Origin: Hofstenia miamia
Lineage: Eukaryota; Xenacoelomorpha; Acoela
Length of the DNA: 64,000 nucleotides
Reading direction: 5' to 3'
NCBI GenBank assembly: GCA_004352715.1
Contig: SCFE01000006.1
Span: 1,014,639 to 1,078,638 of the forward strand
Part shown: positions 1 to 10,425 of the stretch, piece after piece
Layout of the letters: every line of letters starts with the position of its first letter
How positions within the stretch are numbered: the stretch's first letter is position 1
Translations under genes and position numbers: made by a program
The notes under the pieces: generated by a model
The model's database searches: none
The model's input: the letters and a program-made list of their open reading frames with translations, nothing else
Told to the model about the DNA's origin: nothing

Positions 1-34
1 ATATATATATATATATTTATATATATATTGATTA
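1..34. repeat. (TA)n microsatellite
   Basis: Alternating TA tract with one interruption at the left edge of the window. It is one of at least nine such tracts here. Confidence 0.9.
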
Positions 35-122
35 GTACTTAAAAGTTCATCGTAATTAGGAAATAAAGAATTATTGATAAGTTAGTTCTTTGAAATAATA
101 TTTAATTATCCTGACAAAGTCC
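35..122 (+). repeat. 88-bp dispersed repeat, copy 1 (inverted relative to 15240-15332)
   Basis: The stretch from about 35 to 122 (ending ...TTAATTATCCTGACAAAGT) is near-identical to the reverse complement of 15240-15332. Similarity stops abruptly on both sides of both copies. It has no coding potential. It could be a fragment of a short interspersed element, or a sign that the two flanking regions were once in the same orientation. See the GPCR finding. Confidence 0.8.
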
Positions 123-561
123 TGGCAAAGTAAATTTTGAATTATTCCATTTGAAAACAAGCAATAATCGGTTTGACCTAAATATTCAATGCAATTGAGA
201 AAATGTGAAACACAAAGAAATTATAATTTTCCATAGAATCTAATGAGGCGCTTTTAAACTGTTAAAAAATTCAATCATATTGCGGTATATTGAAGTGTCA
301 AGAGGCCAAAGCCAATAAATATTTATACACGAAATACATATCTACAGTCAAAAAGAATTCAGACATTAAGCCGCAAAGAGAATTTATTAATTGTTCAGAT
401 GCTTAGTATCAATAAAGCTTGTTTTCAATTTGTTTTTTCAATTCTCCAACATTTTCTATTGAATTCTATAAAAATATAGAACTAAATAATCTAAAGAAAT
501 TTACGATTTTTTGAAAATGATTCTAAACTTTTTATTAATTAATAAAAAAGTTGTTTTTTAG

Positions 562-806
562 AGCCTACGCTGTCACATTTCCGTTCAACTATAAACAATA
601 TGGAAGCAAGCCTCAATTTGCCAAAATGATGTGCACGGGGATGGTAATTGTTGGCTGCTTCTTCGGACTGCCTTTTCTATTTCTTGTAGATATTGATGGA
701 AATAGATGCCGGTTTAGAAGCGGAGCGCATTGGAAATTCTATGTGGAGTCTTACCTTTATTTTGTACTATATATTTCCTTAAGCCTGCTGCCTGGTTCAA
801 TTATAG
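562..806 (+). CDS. Class-A GPCR, penultimate exon (ICL2, TM4, ECL2, TM5)
   Basis: A 245-nt exon between a TTTTTTAG acceptor (AG at 560-561) and a G|GTATTT donor. The first base completes an Arg codon (intron phase 2), followed by AYAVTFPF, the usual continuation of a DRY-type motif into intracellular loop 2. Next come TM4 (about 25 hydrophobic residues around MVIVGCFFGLPF, lacking the usual Trp), an extracellular loop with the expected disulphide Cys (NRCRF), and TM5 with its conserved Pro (LLPGSII). The exon ends in phase 1 and joins the exon at 1650 in frame through GCC (Ala), giving an uninterrupted TM5. No TM1-TM3 exon is visible to the left on this strand. Matching exons exist on the - strand at 14108-14312 and 17563-17773. 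The ligand is unknown. Rhodopsin-family peptide-receptor type is the best guess. Confidence 0.85.
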
Positions 807-1649
807 GTATTTAAATTGCGATATATCACATAGTCTCAAAAAGTTTTTTTGTGAATTGAATTTGTTTTGGAAATTATTTGTAGTATATAACTAGTTAGGA
901 ATGTTATTTAAAAACTACATGTAGCTTAATGTATGAAACTATGTCATTGTCGAATAATAAAAATAAAAAATTAAGTTCTTAAACGGTTATTTTATGTTTG
1001 GGGTGATTTTTTCACTTCATGATTGTATATTTAACTGTATAATATTTTGCTTTGAACAACAACTAATTTGCCTATATTAGGTTTTTTTGTCTTTTGCAAA
1101 TATAGGATAAATTCTTATGACACTGACACAATTAGGTACCAGCGGCAGGCTAACTTCGTAATTCGTGAAATAACGATATACAAACGACACACTTGCGTTA
1201 GAAAAAGTTCCGATGGGGACATGATCCGATCCTTTGGCTACATCCCTAGACATAATACATAAATATATATTTATTCTTGACATAAGTGAACCGTTAGAGA
1301 AAAATATAATTCCGTATTTCAATAAATCATAATTAAATAAGCAAATACCTAGTAAGTCTGTCTTCAGCCAGCTCATTTTGTGAAAAATAGTGGAATTTTT
1401 CTTAAAAATATTTTTGGCTAGTAAGAGTATCGAAAAATTATAATTATCCCCTATATTTTATATCTTGACAATAAAAAACTTTGTCAAAGTGAGTAATATT
1501 TTTCAGCCAAATCTGTGTTTTGATTGTTTAATATTTCAAGCACTTTTATATGATAAATGATAAATCATACCAATGTTTCCTTTCAAAAATCTTTTTAATA
1601 TTTTGAATTAGTGCGTTAATATTTAAATATTTAAACATTTACAATTTAG

Positions 1650-1984
1650 CCATTGCAAATATTATCATCATAGTTAACATCAGAAATCGTAAAATGGCAA
1701 AAGACGACGATGCGAAGAAGAGTAAAGACAAAGCTATTCTAGTCATGCTAATTTCTGCTTCAGTGATTTTCCTGTCGATTACTCTAATAGTTTCTTTTTT
1801 GACGCATTACACTACAGAGCTTCTTCAAGTTCTTGATCCTGTATATTCAACACATTTGCGAAGAATCCACTCCAGTATTGTGCAATTTCTCACTATCCTC
1901 AATAACAGTGCAAACTTCTTCATTTATGTATTGATTAGCCCTGTGTTCAGAAAAGCGTTTCTAGATATGATTAGTAAAAAATAA
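1650..1984 (+). CDS. Class-A GPCR, terminal exon (end of TM5, ICL3, TM6, TM7, helix 8)
   Basis: The acceptor AG is at 1648-1649. The exon opens with two bases completing the Ala codon from 806, and the intron 807-1649 is GT-AG. The translation runs IANIIIIVNIRNRK (end of TM5), a basic/acidic loop 3 (KMAKDDDAKKSKDK), TM6 (AILVMLISASVIFLSITLIV), a short loop, and TM7 with NNSANFFIY, a variant of NPxxY where Pro is Phe. Helix 8 follows (FRKAFLDMI), then TAA at 1982-1984. TM6 lacks the CWxP motif seen in most class-A receptors. The ORF is intact. Loss of P6.50 and P7.50 is known in some invertebrate receptor expansions and does not by itself mean a pseudogene. Confidence 0.87.
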
Positions 1985-2082
1985 TTTTAAAATTTCCGCG
2001 TGAAGTACAAAGTTTGTTAAAAACCTTTGATAACATTGTATTTGACTATTTCCTGTCAATGGCTTTTTTGAAAATTCTTAAG

Positions 2083-2099
2083 AATAAATTAACAATAAA
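2083..2099 (+). terminator. Poly(A) signals for the + strand GPCR exon
   Basis: Two AATAAA hexamers, at 2083-2088 and 2094-2099, lie about 100 nt after the receptor stop codon. This position suits a short 3' UTR. Confidence 0.5.
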
Positions 2100-2708
2100 A
2101 TTGTTTTAGGACTGTCTGTAGCACTGTCTTCATTGAAAACCAGTGAGAATACGGAAGAGTCACTAACAAAATTTTGCATAAATTTACTTCTAATTTTGAA
2201 CAATTGAACCACCTATAATAATTATAGATTAATCTCATTTGTAATATAGAAATTTGCAAGTCTGTTAATAGAATTCATAAAACTTCACAAGAAAATTAAT
2301 AATCAATTGAAAGTAGACTTTAATGGTGTGCTTTGCTAAAAAGAAACTATTACATTTTTAAGTAGAGTATTTTGGAGTGACTTTCTCCAACAAAAGTTTA
2401 TGTAAAATGAAATATATTTCTTGGCTGTATTTATAAGATTATTCATTCATGAATAAAATCAAAATTATTTCAAAAATTCTATTTTGAAATAGCTTGGTAT
2501 TTCATGAATTTTATATTTGAAATTTTTAGCCAAACAAACTTTGCGATGCAATATATTGCATTAATTATTAAATAGAAGTATCACTTTAAAATGTAATAAT
2601 AATTGTTATCGCATGCAATAAATAATTTGTAAATTTGACAATTATTGTACATATGTGACAATATAAATGCTTGAAACACTCTAGTTTTAATTTAGCTTTA
2701 TAAAATGT
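2100..2708. other. AT-rich non-coding stretch
   Basis: I see no gene, terminal repeat or recognisable transposon here. It is the 3' flank of the receptor exon. Confidence 0.5.
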
Positions 2709-2736
2709 TTGTGGAAGTTTCCGATCATATATTTTA

Positions 2737-2742
<6 letters not shown>

Positions 2743-2772
<30 letters not shown>
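2743..2772. repeat. (TA)n microsatellite
   Basis: Pure TA tract about 70 bp before the assembly gap at 2841. Confidence 0.95.
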
Positions 2773-2776
<4 letters not shown>

Positions 2777-2840
2777 TTCATCAAGGCTATATTTGGATGT
2801 ACATTTGACACTGCATCACAGAATGAGCAATGTTAATTAT

Positions 2841-3387
2841 NNNNNNNNNNNNNNNNNNNNNNNNNNNNNNNNNNNNNNNNNNNNNNNNNNNNNNNNNNNN
2901 NNNNNNNNNNNNNNNNNNNNNNNNNNNNNNNNNNNNNNNNNNNNNNNNNNNNNNNNNNNNNNNNNNNNNNNNNNNNNNNNNNNNNNNNNNNNNNNNNNNN
3001 NNNNNNNNNNNNNNNNNNNNNNNNNNNNNNNNNNNNNNNNNNNNNNNNNNNNNNNNNNNNNNNNNNNNNNNNNNNNNNNNNNNNNNNNNNNNNNNNNNNN
3101 NNNNNNNNNNNNNNNNNNNNNNNNNNNNNNNNNNNNNNNNNNNNNNNNNNNNNNNNNNNNNNNNNNNNNNNNNNNNNNNNNNNNNNNNNNNNNNNNNNNN
3201 NNNNNNNNNNNNNNNNNNNNNNNNNNNNNNNNNNNNNNNNNNNNNNNNNNNNNNNNNNNNNNNNNNNNNNNNNNNNNNNNNNNNNNNNNNNNNNNNNNNN
3301 NNNNNNNNNNNNNNNNNNNNNNNNNNNNNNNNNNNNNNNNNNNNNNNNNNNNNNNNNNNNNNNNNNNNNNNNNNNNNNNNNNNNNNN
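2841..3387. other. Assembly gap, 547 N
   Basis: A run of 547 N. A (TA)n tract (3388-3418) begins directly after it, so the break is probably caused by the microsatellite. Because the join is a scaffold gap, the orientation of 1-2840 relative to the rest is not proven by sequence. Confidence 0.99.

Positions 3388-3388
<1 letters not shown>

Positions 3389-3418
<30 letters not shown>
3389..3418. repeat. (TA)n microsatellite at gap edge
   Basis: TA tract immediately right of the N run. It also flanks the left inverted arm of the Penelope-like element. Confidence 0.95.
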
Positions 3419-3423
<5 letters not shown>

Positions 3424-3479
3424 GTAATTATACTGAGCTTTGCAATATTCATTTTTAAACACGATGAAAACATAGACCT

Positions 3480-3567
3480 GGTTCGATTCTGAAAATATGC
3501 GGGAAAATAAATATTTACAATTGACTACACTATTATTATACAAAATTACTGCATACACACTAGAATA
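3480..3567 (+). repeat. Left inverted arm of the PLE
   Basis: It contains TTACAATTGACTACACTATT and ends GCATACACACTAGAATA. It pairs with 4731-4836 in opposite orientation. Confidence 0.85.
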
Positions 3568-3870
3568 AATGTAATGTTATCATTTGTTTCTTATTTAGTA
3601 ATTGATGTTTCTTTATTTGCTTGATGATTAAAGCTTCGTCTATTTTATGATATTGTGTTCTTAGTTGTATGTAAAAAATTGTTTGGTGTTCATGCATAAA
3701 TATTTCTAATCTTAGATGTCCGTTAATTTGCTCATTTATTATTGTTACTAAATGTCGCTTTGTTTCCCCGACATTTATAATTGTAGACAACAGAGCCAAA
3801 TAAATGCTTTGGAATATGATCTTTATTTTGAAACATATCTTTAGTTTTATGAGATGTAAATATAAGAACT
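3560..3870 (-). pseudogene. PLE GIY-YIG endonuclease domain, broken
   Basis: One frame gives IPKHLFGSVVYNYKC, the usual lead-in to the endonuclease. A second frame then gives VGETKRHLVTIINEQ, matching the YVGETKRxLxxRIxEH block of PLE endonucleases, and later EALIIKQIKKHQLLNK, matching the C-terminal end. About six residues between the two parts (the Cys-x2-Cys/Tyr-Ile segment) are missing and the frame changes, so this copy is dead. Confidence 0.75.
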
Positions 3871-4049
3871 ATATTTGTCAGTTTGAAATTTGTATTCATA
3901 GTCGTTATTTTCTTCTTTAAACTTTGAATTTAGTTACATACATAAGGAAGCTTTAAATATACATAATATATTGATCTTGGTTTCATCAAACTTTTCTATT
4001 TTATTGTCTTCATTGTAATTGTAAAATAAAATCTTTGAATATTTTTTGA

Positions 4050-4740
4050 TTAATTTGTGCGCATAACCATTATCCTCAAGTATAATAAAAACTTGTTGTT
4101 GGCATCGGTATGGTGTTTGTAATTTGAGGATGTAAGTTTAGCTCTATTAAACAAAGCTTTGATTGTATTTATTTTGTATGCTTTGCTACAATTTGAATGG
4201 TAAGGAATGTATAATTCAGAATTTGTCTTTTTTATGTACCAACTAGTTTCGCATTTCTTAGTAAAATTGTGTATGCATACATCTAGAAAATTTAATTTGT
4301 TGTTTTCTTTAAGATGACTATTGAAATATTTTAGAAAGTTGTTTGCTTCATCTTTTTCTTTAAATATTGCAAACACATCATCGACATATCTAAAGTAACC
4401 AACACTGTGGCTTGGTTATAGATGCTTCTTCAAAATTATTTTCATTAATGCCAATTGAAAATGCTGCGATTGTTGGATTTAGGGCTGATCCCATTGTCAT
4501 TCCTTCAATTTGGTTATAAATTTTATTATTAAAGAGGAATGGAGTATTAAGACAACACACATTTAGTAATTTACGCAATTTTGCATGAATAATTGAAATT
4601 TGTTCTTGTGGAATAAGTTTTATGTTGTGATCAATTGTCATTTTTACTGGGATATTCGTAAACAAAGACTTACCAGCATAACTAACGAGAAATTTATCTT
4701 TTATATTTGAATCAAAGATAACATTAAATATATTCTAGTG
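4050..4740 (-). pseudogene. PLE reverse transcriptase, frameshifted
   Basis: On the - strand, from 4740 down: a motif A region reading LVSYAGKSLFTNIP (the catalytic Asp normally in this position, as in SYDVKSLFTNIP, is absent), then motif B with EGMTMGSALNPTIA. After a frameshift near 4390-4420 comes GYFRYVDDVFAIF, with the catalytic YVDD at 4377-4388, and the thumb region to about 4050 (LDVCIHNF, SWYIKKTNSELYIPYHSNC). The frameshift and lost motif A Asp show it is inactive. The family assignment follows the GIY-YIG domain downstream and the FRYVDD context. Confidence 0.85.
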
Positions 4741-4836
4741 TGTATGCAGTAATTTTGTATTATAATAGTGTAGTCAATTGTAAATATTTATTTCCCCGCA
4801 TATTTGTTACTGATAATGATTTTCAGAATCGAAACC
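4731..4836 (-). repeat. Right inverted arm of the PLE
   Basis: Reverse-complement match to 3480-3567 with one internal insertion around 4801-4818. Confidence 0.85.
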
Positions 4837-4880
4837 GATCTATATTTTTCAAAGCGCTTAAATATATATATATATATATA

Positions 4881-5880
4881 NNNNNNNNNNNNNNNNNNNN
4901 NNNNNNNNNNNNNNNNNNNNNNNNNNNNNNNNNNNNNNNNNNNNNNNNNNNNNNNNNNNNNNNNNNNNNNNNNNNNNNNNNNNNNNNNNNNNNNNNNNNN
5001 NNNNNNNNNNNNNNNNNNNNNNNNNNNNNNNNNNNNNNNNNNNNNNNNNNNNNNNNNNNNNNNNNNNNNNNNNNNNNNNNNNNNNNNNNNNNNNNNNNNN
5101 NNNNNNNNNNNNNNNNNNNNNNNNNNNNNNNNNNNNNNNNNNNNNNNNNNNNNNNNNNNNNNNNNNNNNNNNNNNNNNNNNNNNNNNNNNNNNNNNNNNN
5201 NNNNNNNNNNNNNNNNNNNNNNNNNNNNNNNNNNNNNNNNNNNNNNNNNNNNNNNNNNNNNNNNNNNNNNNNNNNNNNNNNNNNNNNNNNNNNNNNNNNN
5301 NNNNNNNNNNNNNNNNNNNNNNNNNNNNNNNNNNNNNNNNNNNNNNNNNNNNNNNNNNNNNNNNNNNNNNNNNNNNNNNNNNNNNNNNNNNNNNNNNNNN
5401 NNNNNNNNNNNNNNNNNNNNNNNNNNNNNNNNNNNNNNNNNNNNNNNNNNNNNNNNNNNNNNNNNNNNNNNNNNNNNNNNNNNNNNNNNNNNNNNNNNNN
5501 NNNNNNNNNNNNNNNNNNNNNNNNNNNNNNNNNNNNNNNNNNNNNNNNNNNNNNNNNNNNNNNNNNNNNNNNNNNNNNNNNNNNNNNNNNNNNNNNNNNN
5601 NNNNNNNNNNNNNNNNNNNNNNNNNNNNNNNNNNNNNNNNNNNNNNNNNNNNNNNNNNNNNNNNNNNNNNNNNNNNNNNNNNNNNNNNNNNNNNNNNNNN
5701 NNNNNNNNNNNNNNNNNNNNNNNNNNNNNNNNNNNNNNNNNNNNNNNNNNNNNNNNNNNNNNNNNNNNNNNNNNNNNNNNNNNNNNNNNNNNNNNNNNNN
5801 NNNNNNNNNNNNNNNNNNNNNNNNNNNNNNNNNNNNNNNNNNNNNNNNNNNNNNNNNNNNNNNNNNNNNNNNNNNNNNNN
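4881..5880. other. Assembly gap, 1000 N
   Basis: Exactly 1000 N, a conventional placeholder for a gap of unknown size. It is preceded by a (TA)n tract at 4861-4880. Confidence 0.99.
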
Positions 5881-6059
5881 CTTTTTCTGATAAAAAATCG
5901 GATGATAAAAAATCGCCAAAGTGAACGAAAATAATTGCATTTTCGATTAAAATCTGCTGATAAAAGTCGATAGTGGGAACACACCTTTAAGTACAGTGCA
6001 TTAAATTTCCTTGATAATTACCTGATGCTAAGTAATCGAACAAATATAATTATAATAGT

Positions 6060-6180
6060 TAGTATAATGAAATGTTTGCAATGGAATAGATCATTTACAA
6101 CAGCTGCAAGCAGAAATTGGAATAGTCTACCACAAGAGATCATTAAATGTATTTAAAAGAAAACTTAGGCAAAACTTACT
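6060..6180 (+). pseudogene. LINE reverse transcriptase C-terminal tail fragment
   Basis: The frame from 6088 reads RSFTTAASRNWNSLPQEIIK and then stops. This is the RSF...a...WNSLP.EI block common at the C-terminus of CR1/Jockey-like LINE ORF2 proteins. Nothing else of the element is recognisable next to it. Confidence 0.6.
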
Positions 6181-6350
6181 AGCACATCAAAATATAATAG
6201 GCGCTTCAAAGAATCGAAAAACCTGGAGAACAGTTTGAATAGTGCTTTTTAGTTTTATCTTTTTATAGAGTTTAGTATGTGTTTTTATATTTGAAAATTT
6301 TTTAGCTTGTTTATTTGCCTGTGTTTTCTTGTTGCGTGTGCTCCCCCTTT

Positions 6351-6352
<2 letters not shown>

Positions 6353-6382
<30 letters not shown>
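6353..6382. repeat. (TA)n microsatellite
   Basis: Uninterrupted TA tract. Confidence 0.95.
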
Positions 6383-6387
<5 letters not shown>

Positions 6388-7250
6388 ATATAGAGATTTG
6401 TTGGTGCATGCAACATGGGGCTATGGCATTAATAAATAAAGTTATTGAAATTTTATACATCTTATGCGTTCATTACATTCACTTTATGATTAATAATGTT
6501 GAACTATTTCAATATTGAATATTTTTACTGATGAAGTCTCAAAATAGGAATGTGTTAACAAACAATGTTTTCAAATATTAAATATGAGGCTTGCACTTGC
6601 TAAAACAATTAACATCTTCTCAACCGCTTAAAACGCTTTTCTAGTTCGTATTTTTCATGTATTGCAACAAGGATGTTTTCATTGGACGTTTTGGTTCTTA
6701 AGAGATGATTGTGTAGAACACTTTAATGTTTTAAAAGGATTTGAGAAAGTGTTAAGACACCTTCCATTTGTGAGCATCTCTTCTTGTGGTAGTTATTCTG
6801 CTATTTAATATACTCTTCAAAAGCAAAAATTCTAAACGTTAATTGACTTACATTCACAAAGCGAATTTTTAGCAATTTAGAATTTGTGGTTTAGCGTTTG
6901 ATAAAGAAAATTAATATCTATAAAAAATATGCTTAAATTGTTAATCAGAGTCCTACACAAAAGGGAAAGCTTGGTACAATATTCTTGGTCAAGGAAAGCC
7001 TTACATTGGTGAAAATGGTAAATTGTTCACTTACACCTAATCCTTGGAATACCAGTCTTAAAAATTTAGAAGAACATTTATTTTTTAAGAAATGTATTTG
7101 AAATGGATAGAAAAATAGATAGACTAGGAAATTGAAAAACAGAAAAATTAAAAAACTGCAGTTTGGAATCAAAAAAAATCATGTTCAATACTAATACTGT
7201 ATATATATATATATATAAATTTTTTAATTATTTCTGTACAAATTACTTCT
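6383..7250. other. AT-rich non-coding stretch
   Basis: No gene or element recognised, apart from a short (TA)n tract at 7200-7217. Confidence 0.4.
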
Positions 7251-7254
7251 AAGA

Positions 7255-7640
7255 GATTGCTGCCACACATTTAGTCAATGTTTTGTTGACTAATCCTTGG
7301 AGACAATTAATGCTTTAGTCCGCTGAGTCATCGAAAATAGACCAATTTTCCCAATACATTGGTGTTATTTCTATTTCATTTGCCCAGACCAACTTTAACT
7401 TGTAGTTCAAATTCATGGTAGACACCTTGATCATTCAAGTTAGCTCCAAAATTTTCCATACGATGACATCAAGGGAGTTTCATAGACATGGACTTAGAAT
7501 GTCATATCCCTCTTGTTCAAGCCAAGACTTGACACCCTTGGCAATGTGACATGGCGTGTATTAATGTTGAAGCAAAGTGTAGTCCCGCTCATAGGCGTTG
7601 CAACACTCATCTTCACAATTTGTTTCTGCACTGATTAACA
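7255..7640 (-). pseudogene. Tc1/mariner-superfamily transposase remnant
   Basis: On the - strand one frame includes YTPCHIAKGVKSWLEQEGYD followed by ILSP, matching the QQDNAPCHxAKxVxxWLxxxxIxVLxWPxxSPDLNPIE block around the second catalytic Asp of Tc1/mariner transposases. The Asp itself is lost (LLQHNYTPCH-like context) and stop codons follow, so it is a fossil. No terminal repeats were found. Confidence 0.65.
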
Positions 7641-8008
7641 AAATATCTTTAATTTTTAACACTAGGCGCGAGTTTGGCATTGTGAATTCAAATTTTGATG
7701 TAATCTTTTCATCAGAAATTTAGTTTTCCTCCTATTTTAAATTTTGTTTACGAATTCATTCAGTATATTTTATATTATTAAGAGTGCAATTTTGTGAAAA
7801 TTTTATTACATTACAAATTTTGACGTAAATTCAATCAATGTAATGGGATTTTGGCAAAATTTATAGTGCTTTAAAGTATTTTTCATAATTTCACTTGTAA
7901 ATATTTAATGCTTGGAGTAAGCGTACATGAATTTATATTTATAAACTTGTATGGATTTAGTTCAGTATCTCTGCTATAATAATTCTTACTAATAAATTAT
8001 ATATATAT

Positions 8009-8255
8009 ATATAAACCCATCACCATTATATTGTATCAAAAATATTTGTTACAAGAAGTTACACTTTAGAACCTAGCTGTTTCTCAAACTTTTTCGAATC
8101 ACCTATTCAGATATAAGATAATTAAAACTTGNATATAAACCCATTACCATTATATTGTATCAAAAATATTTGTTACAAGAAGTTACACTTTAGAACCTAG
8201 CTGTTTCTCAAACTTTTTCGAATCACCTATTCAGATATAAGATAATTAAAACTTG
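8009..8255. repeat. 123-bp duplication around a single N
   Basis: 8009-8131 and 8133-8255 are near-identical (one clear difference, CATCACC versus CATTACC), with a lone N at 8132 between them. This pattern is typical of a gap closed without merging overlapping ends, so it is probably an assembly artefact and not a biological tandem repeat. Confidence 0.85.
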
Positions 8256-9900
8256 GACAATGAATTCTTTAATTGATAAAATTGAAAAGAAATCAGAGCT
8301 AAACATAAATATGAAAAAAAGTTTTTGCTAAGATATTCAATGTTTGAGTGTTGGAATTAATCTCAGCACGTAGAGTAAGAGTTTTATCATTTTTCAGGAG
8401 TTGCTCTACTTAGTGCAAATGCAATGAACTGTTAGAAATTCATATAAAATTACACTATTATAAGAGAATTAAATTAATTAAAATATGCCAAAATATGCAA
8501 AAGTATAAAATTTTAAGAAACGTTAGTTACAGTTCTGTCAATAATTTTTTTATTTTTTTGAATTGGCCTAGTAAACTTTGACTCAAATAAAAATTTTTTT
8601 TGAAAAATTTTTTGAAATTGGCAAATGTTTCATCAACAACGGAATTTGATAAACATATATTAGAAAGTATTTTCTACAAAATGTATAGGTCTTACATTCG
8701 TAGTAAACCAGTTCTTCAAACACTCATTAAGCAATACAAATTTCAGGTGATATCAAAATGAATATTACTTGATGATATATGCTTACAAAAATATTGCTTT
8801 TTTACATGGCAAATGCTTATACAACTCGAGTGAAAAAATATCGATATTAAATAATTGAAGAGTTCTATCACATGAACTTGATACTTCAATCCGTGTGAAA
8901 ACTATAGATTCTGATTTTACTATTCAATTGGAAATTTATTAGTGTGATATTATTATTATTATCAGTGAATTATTAACGTAATTCCCTTAGTCCAGCTTAA
9001 TATTTTAAGTGTTCAAACATTTTTAGCTATAAATGCTGCTCAAAAAAGCTAGAGATGTTGCAAATAACAATAAGTTTTTGTTGGACCAAGTTTTGAAGGA
9101 CACATGCATAAATCTACACATTTAATCGGTATTTTCCAGAATAACTGCTAAATTTCAACAAGGTTAATAGTTGTTGAATTGGAAACATAACTAGAACATT
9201 TTAGACAGAAACAAATTTATATCATTCCATAAAAAAGCTGAAAATATTCTTGATGTGCCATCATTTTAAATGTGAAATTATATTTTAGTTTCTAAAGATG
9301 CATTTCTACAATTTTTGGAATTTTCAAAGACATTGAGACTATTTAATTCATTCAGTTTTTCTAAATAAACATACATTGATTAAAAAATTATTGTAGCTGT
9401 TCAATACGACAATACCAAATATAAATCAACGATTTGAATTCTATGTTTCTCAAATTCCTCAAACCAACAAAATACGAAACTTCAAACTTTTTCTCATAAT
9501 TTCTTCAACAACATGTACATCTTTTCATAATTCATAAGCCCTTTGTTAATTAAAGACACCCATATTGCTTCACATGCAGCAAATGGGGTATTGACGGAGG
9601 CGTTGGGTTTTCAAGTAAACTCAAGACGCTCTTGCGACTTCTTGAAGAGCATGGATTATATTGGTAATATTGATGACCCATTTTAGACCAAATTAACATC
9701 AGCTTTTGCATTTGTGAAATTTATATATAGATTATATATTGTTGGAATTTTATCATTATATGCTTATCAATTTTTAAATTGAAAGAAATATTTATTCAAA
9801 AAGATTTAGATATTTTTCAAAAATTTGCAATTAAAAATATAGCTTTTAAAATTGCATAGACGCTAGAAAAATAACCAGTGATTCCACTGAGTTGAATGCA
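8256..9900. other. AT-rich non-coding stretch
   Basis: I see no supported gene. A slightly richer patch at 9545-9660 has no recognisable reading frame. Confidence 0.4.
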
Positions 9901-10034
9901 TTGTCCTGCTTTTAGCGTAAGTTCATTTTTGACAACATTAAGAGCTTTTCAGGCATAGCAAAGAATATTGTTTTTTCGGTACAGCAGGCTGCGGAAGCTG
10001 TACCACGCAGGTTCAGGCAGATGCATAGCACAGA

Positions 10035-10425
10035 TATAGCAGGCTGTAATTGGGTGAGGAGTTGTACCACCCAACCCAAATTCCATTGTGCTTTAGTTGT
10101 ACCTAACCCAATCCAAACTTGTTTCAAAATATGAGACAAATAAATTTCGCTACTTCTACAGGTTTTTGCATTATGATCATGATAAAAATCACTTGACAAG
10201 TAAACTTATGTAAATTGTACTAAATTGTAAGTGTTTTTATATTGCGTTATGCATAACTATTTGCAAGAATGCATGCATAATGTTTTTTGAATAACATTTA
10301 CTCTTGGTCCGTATTTTAATAAAATATTGAACCAACCCATCTACATATGCTCGAATGTATTTGCATCATTTGACAAAGAGGTTGGATTGAGGTCACCCAA
10401 CCCATTTAGGACCCTGAAAAATGCA
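10035..10425. mobile_element. Possible hAT-like element with GGGT-rich ends
   Basis: The left side reads CAGGCTGTAATTGGGTGAGG. The right side, reverse-complemented, reads CAGGGTCCTAAATGGGTTGG. Both resemble the CAGG...GGGT ends of other elements in the window. I found no convincing target duplication, so boundaries are uncertain. Confidence 0.35.

Larger units (their letters stand above)
3480..4836 (-). mobile_element. Penelope-like element (PLE), truncated, flanked by inverted arms
   Basis: Reading on the - strand there is a PLE reverse transcriptase followed by a GIY-YIG endonuclease, the domain order that defines PLEs. Both are broken. The coding remnant is enclosed by inverted copies of one sequence: 3480-3567 matches the reverse complement of 4731-4836, apart from an insertion of about 17 bp in the right arm. 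The RT is cut off just before motif A by the right arm, so the element is 5'-truncated. Inverted or partial terminal repeats are typical of PLE insertions. Both arms adjoin (TA)n tracts next to N gaps. Confidence 0.85.

Noticed and set aside
1068-1376. Short frames on both strands inside the GPCR intron 807-1649
   Set aside because: Intron sequence. Removing it restores a continuous TM5.
2709-3492. Long open frames across the first N run, with YIYIYI tails
   Set aside because: They consist of N and TA microsatellite. There is no sequence evidence for coding.
4740-5984. Long open frames across the 1000-N gap on both strands
   Set aside because: Artefacts of translating N.
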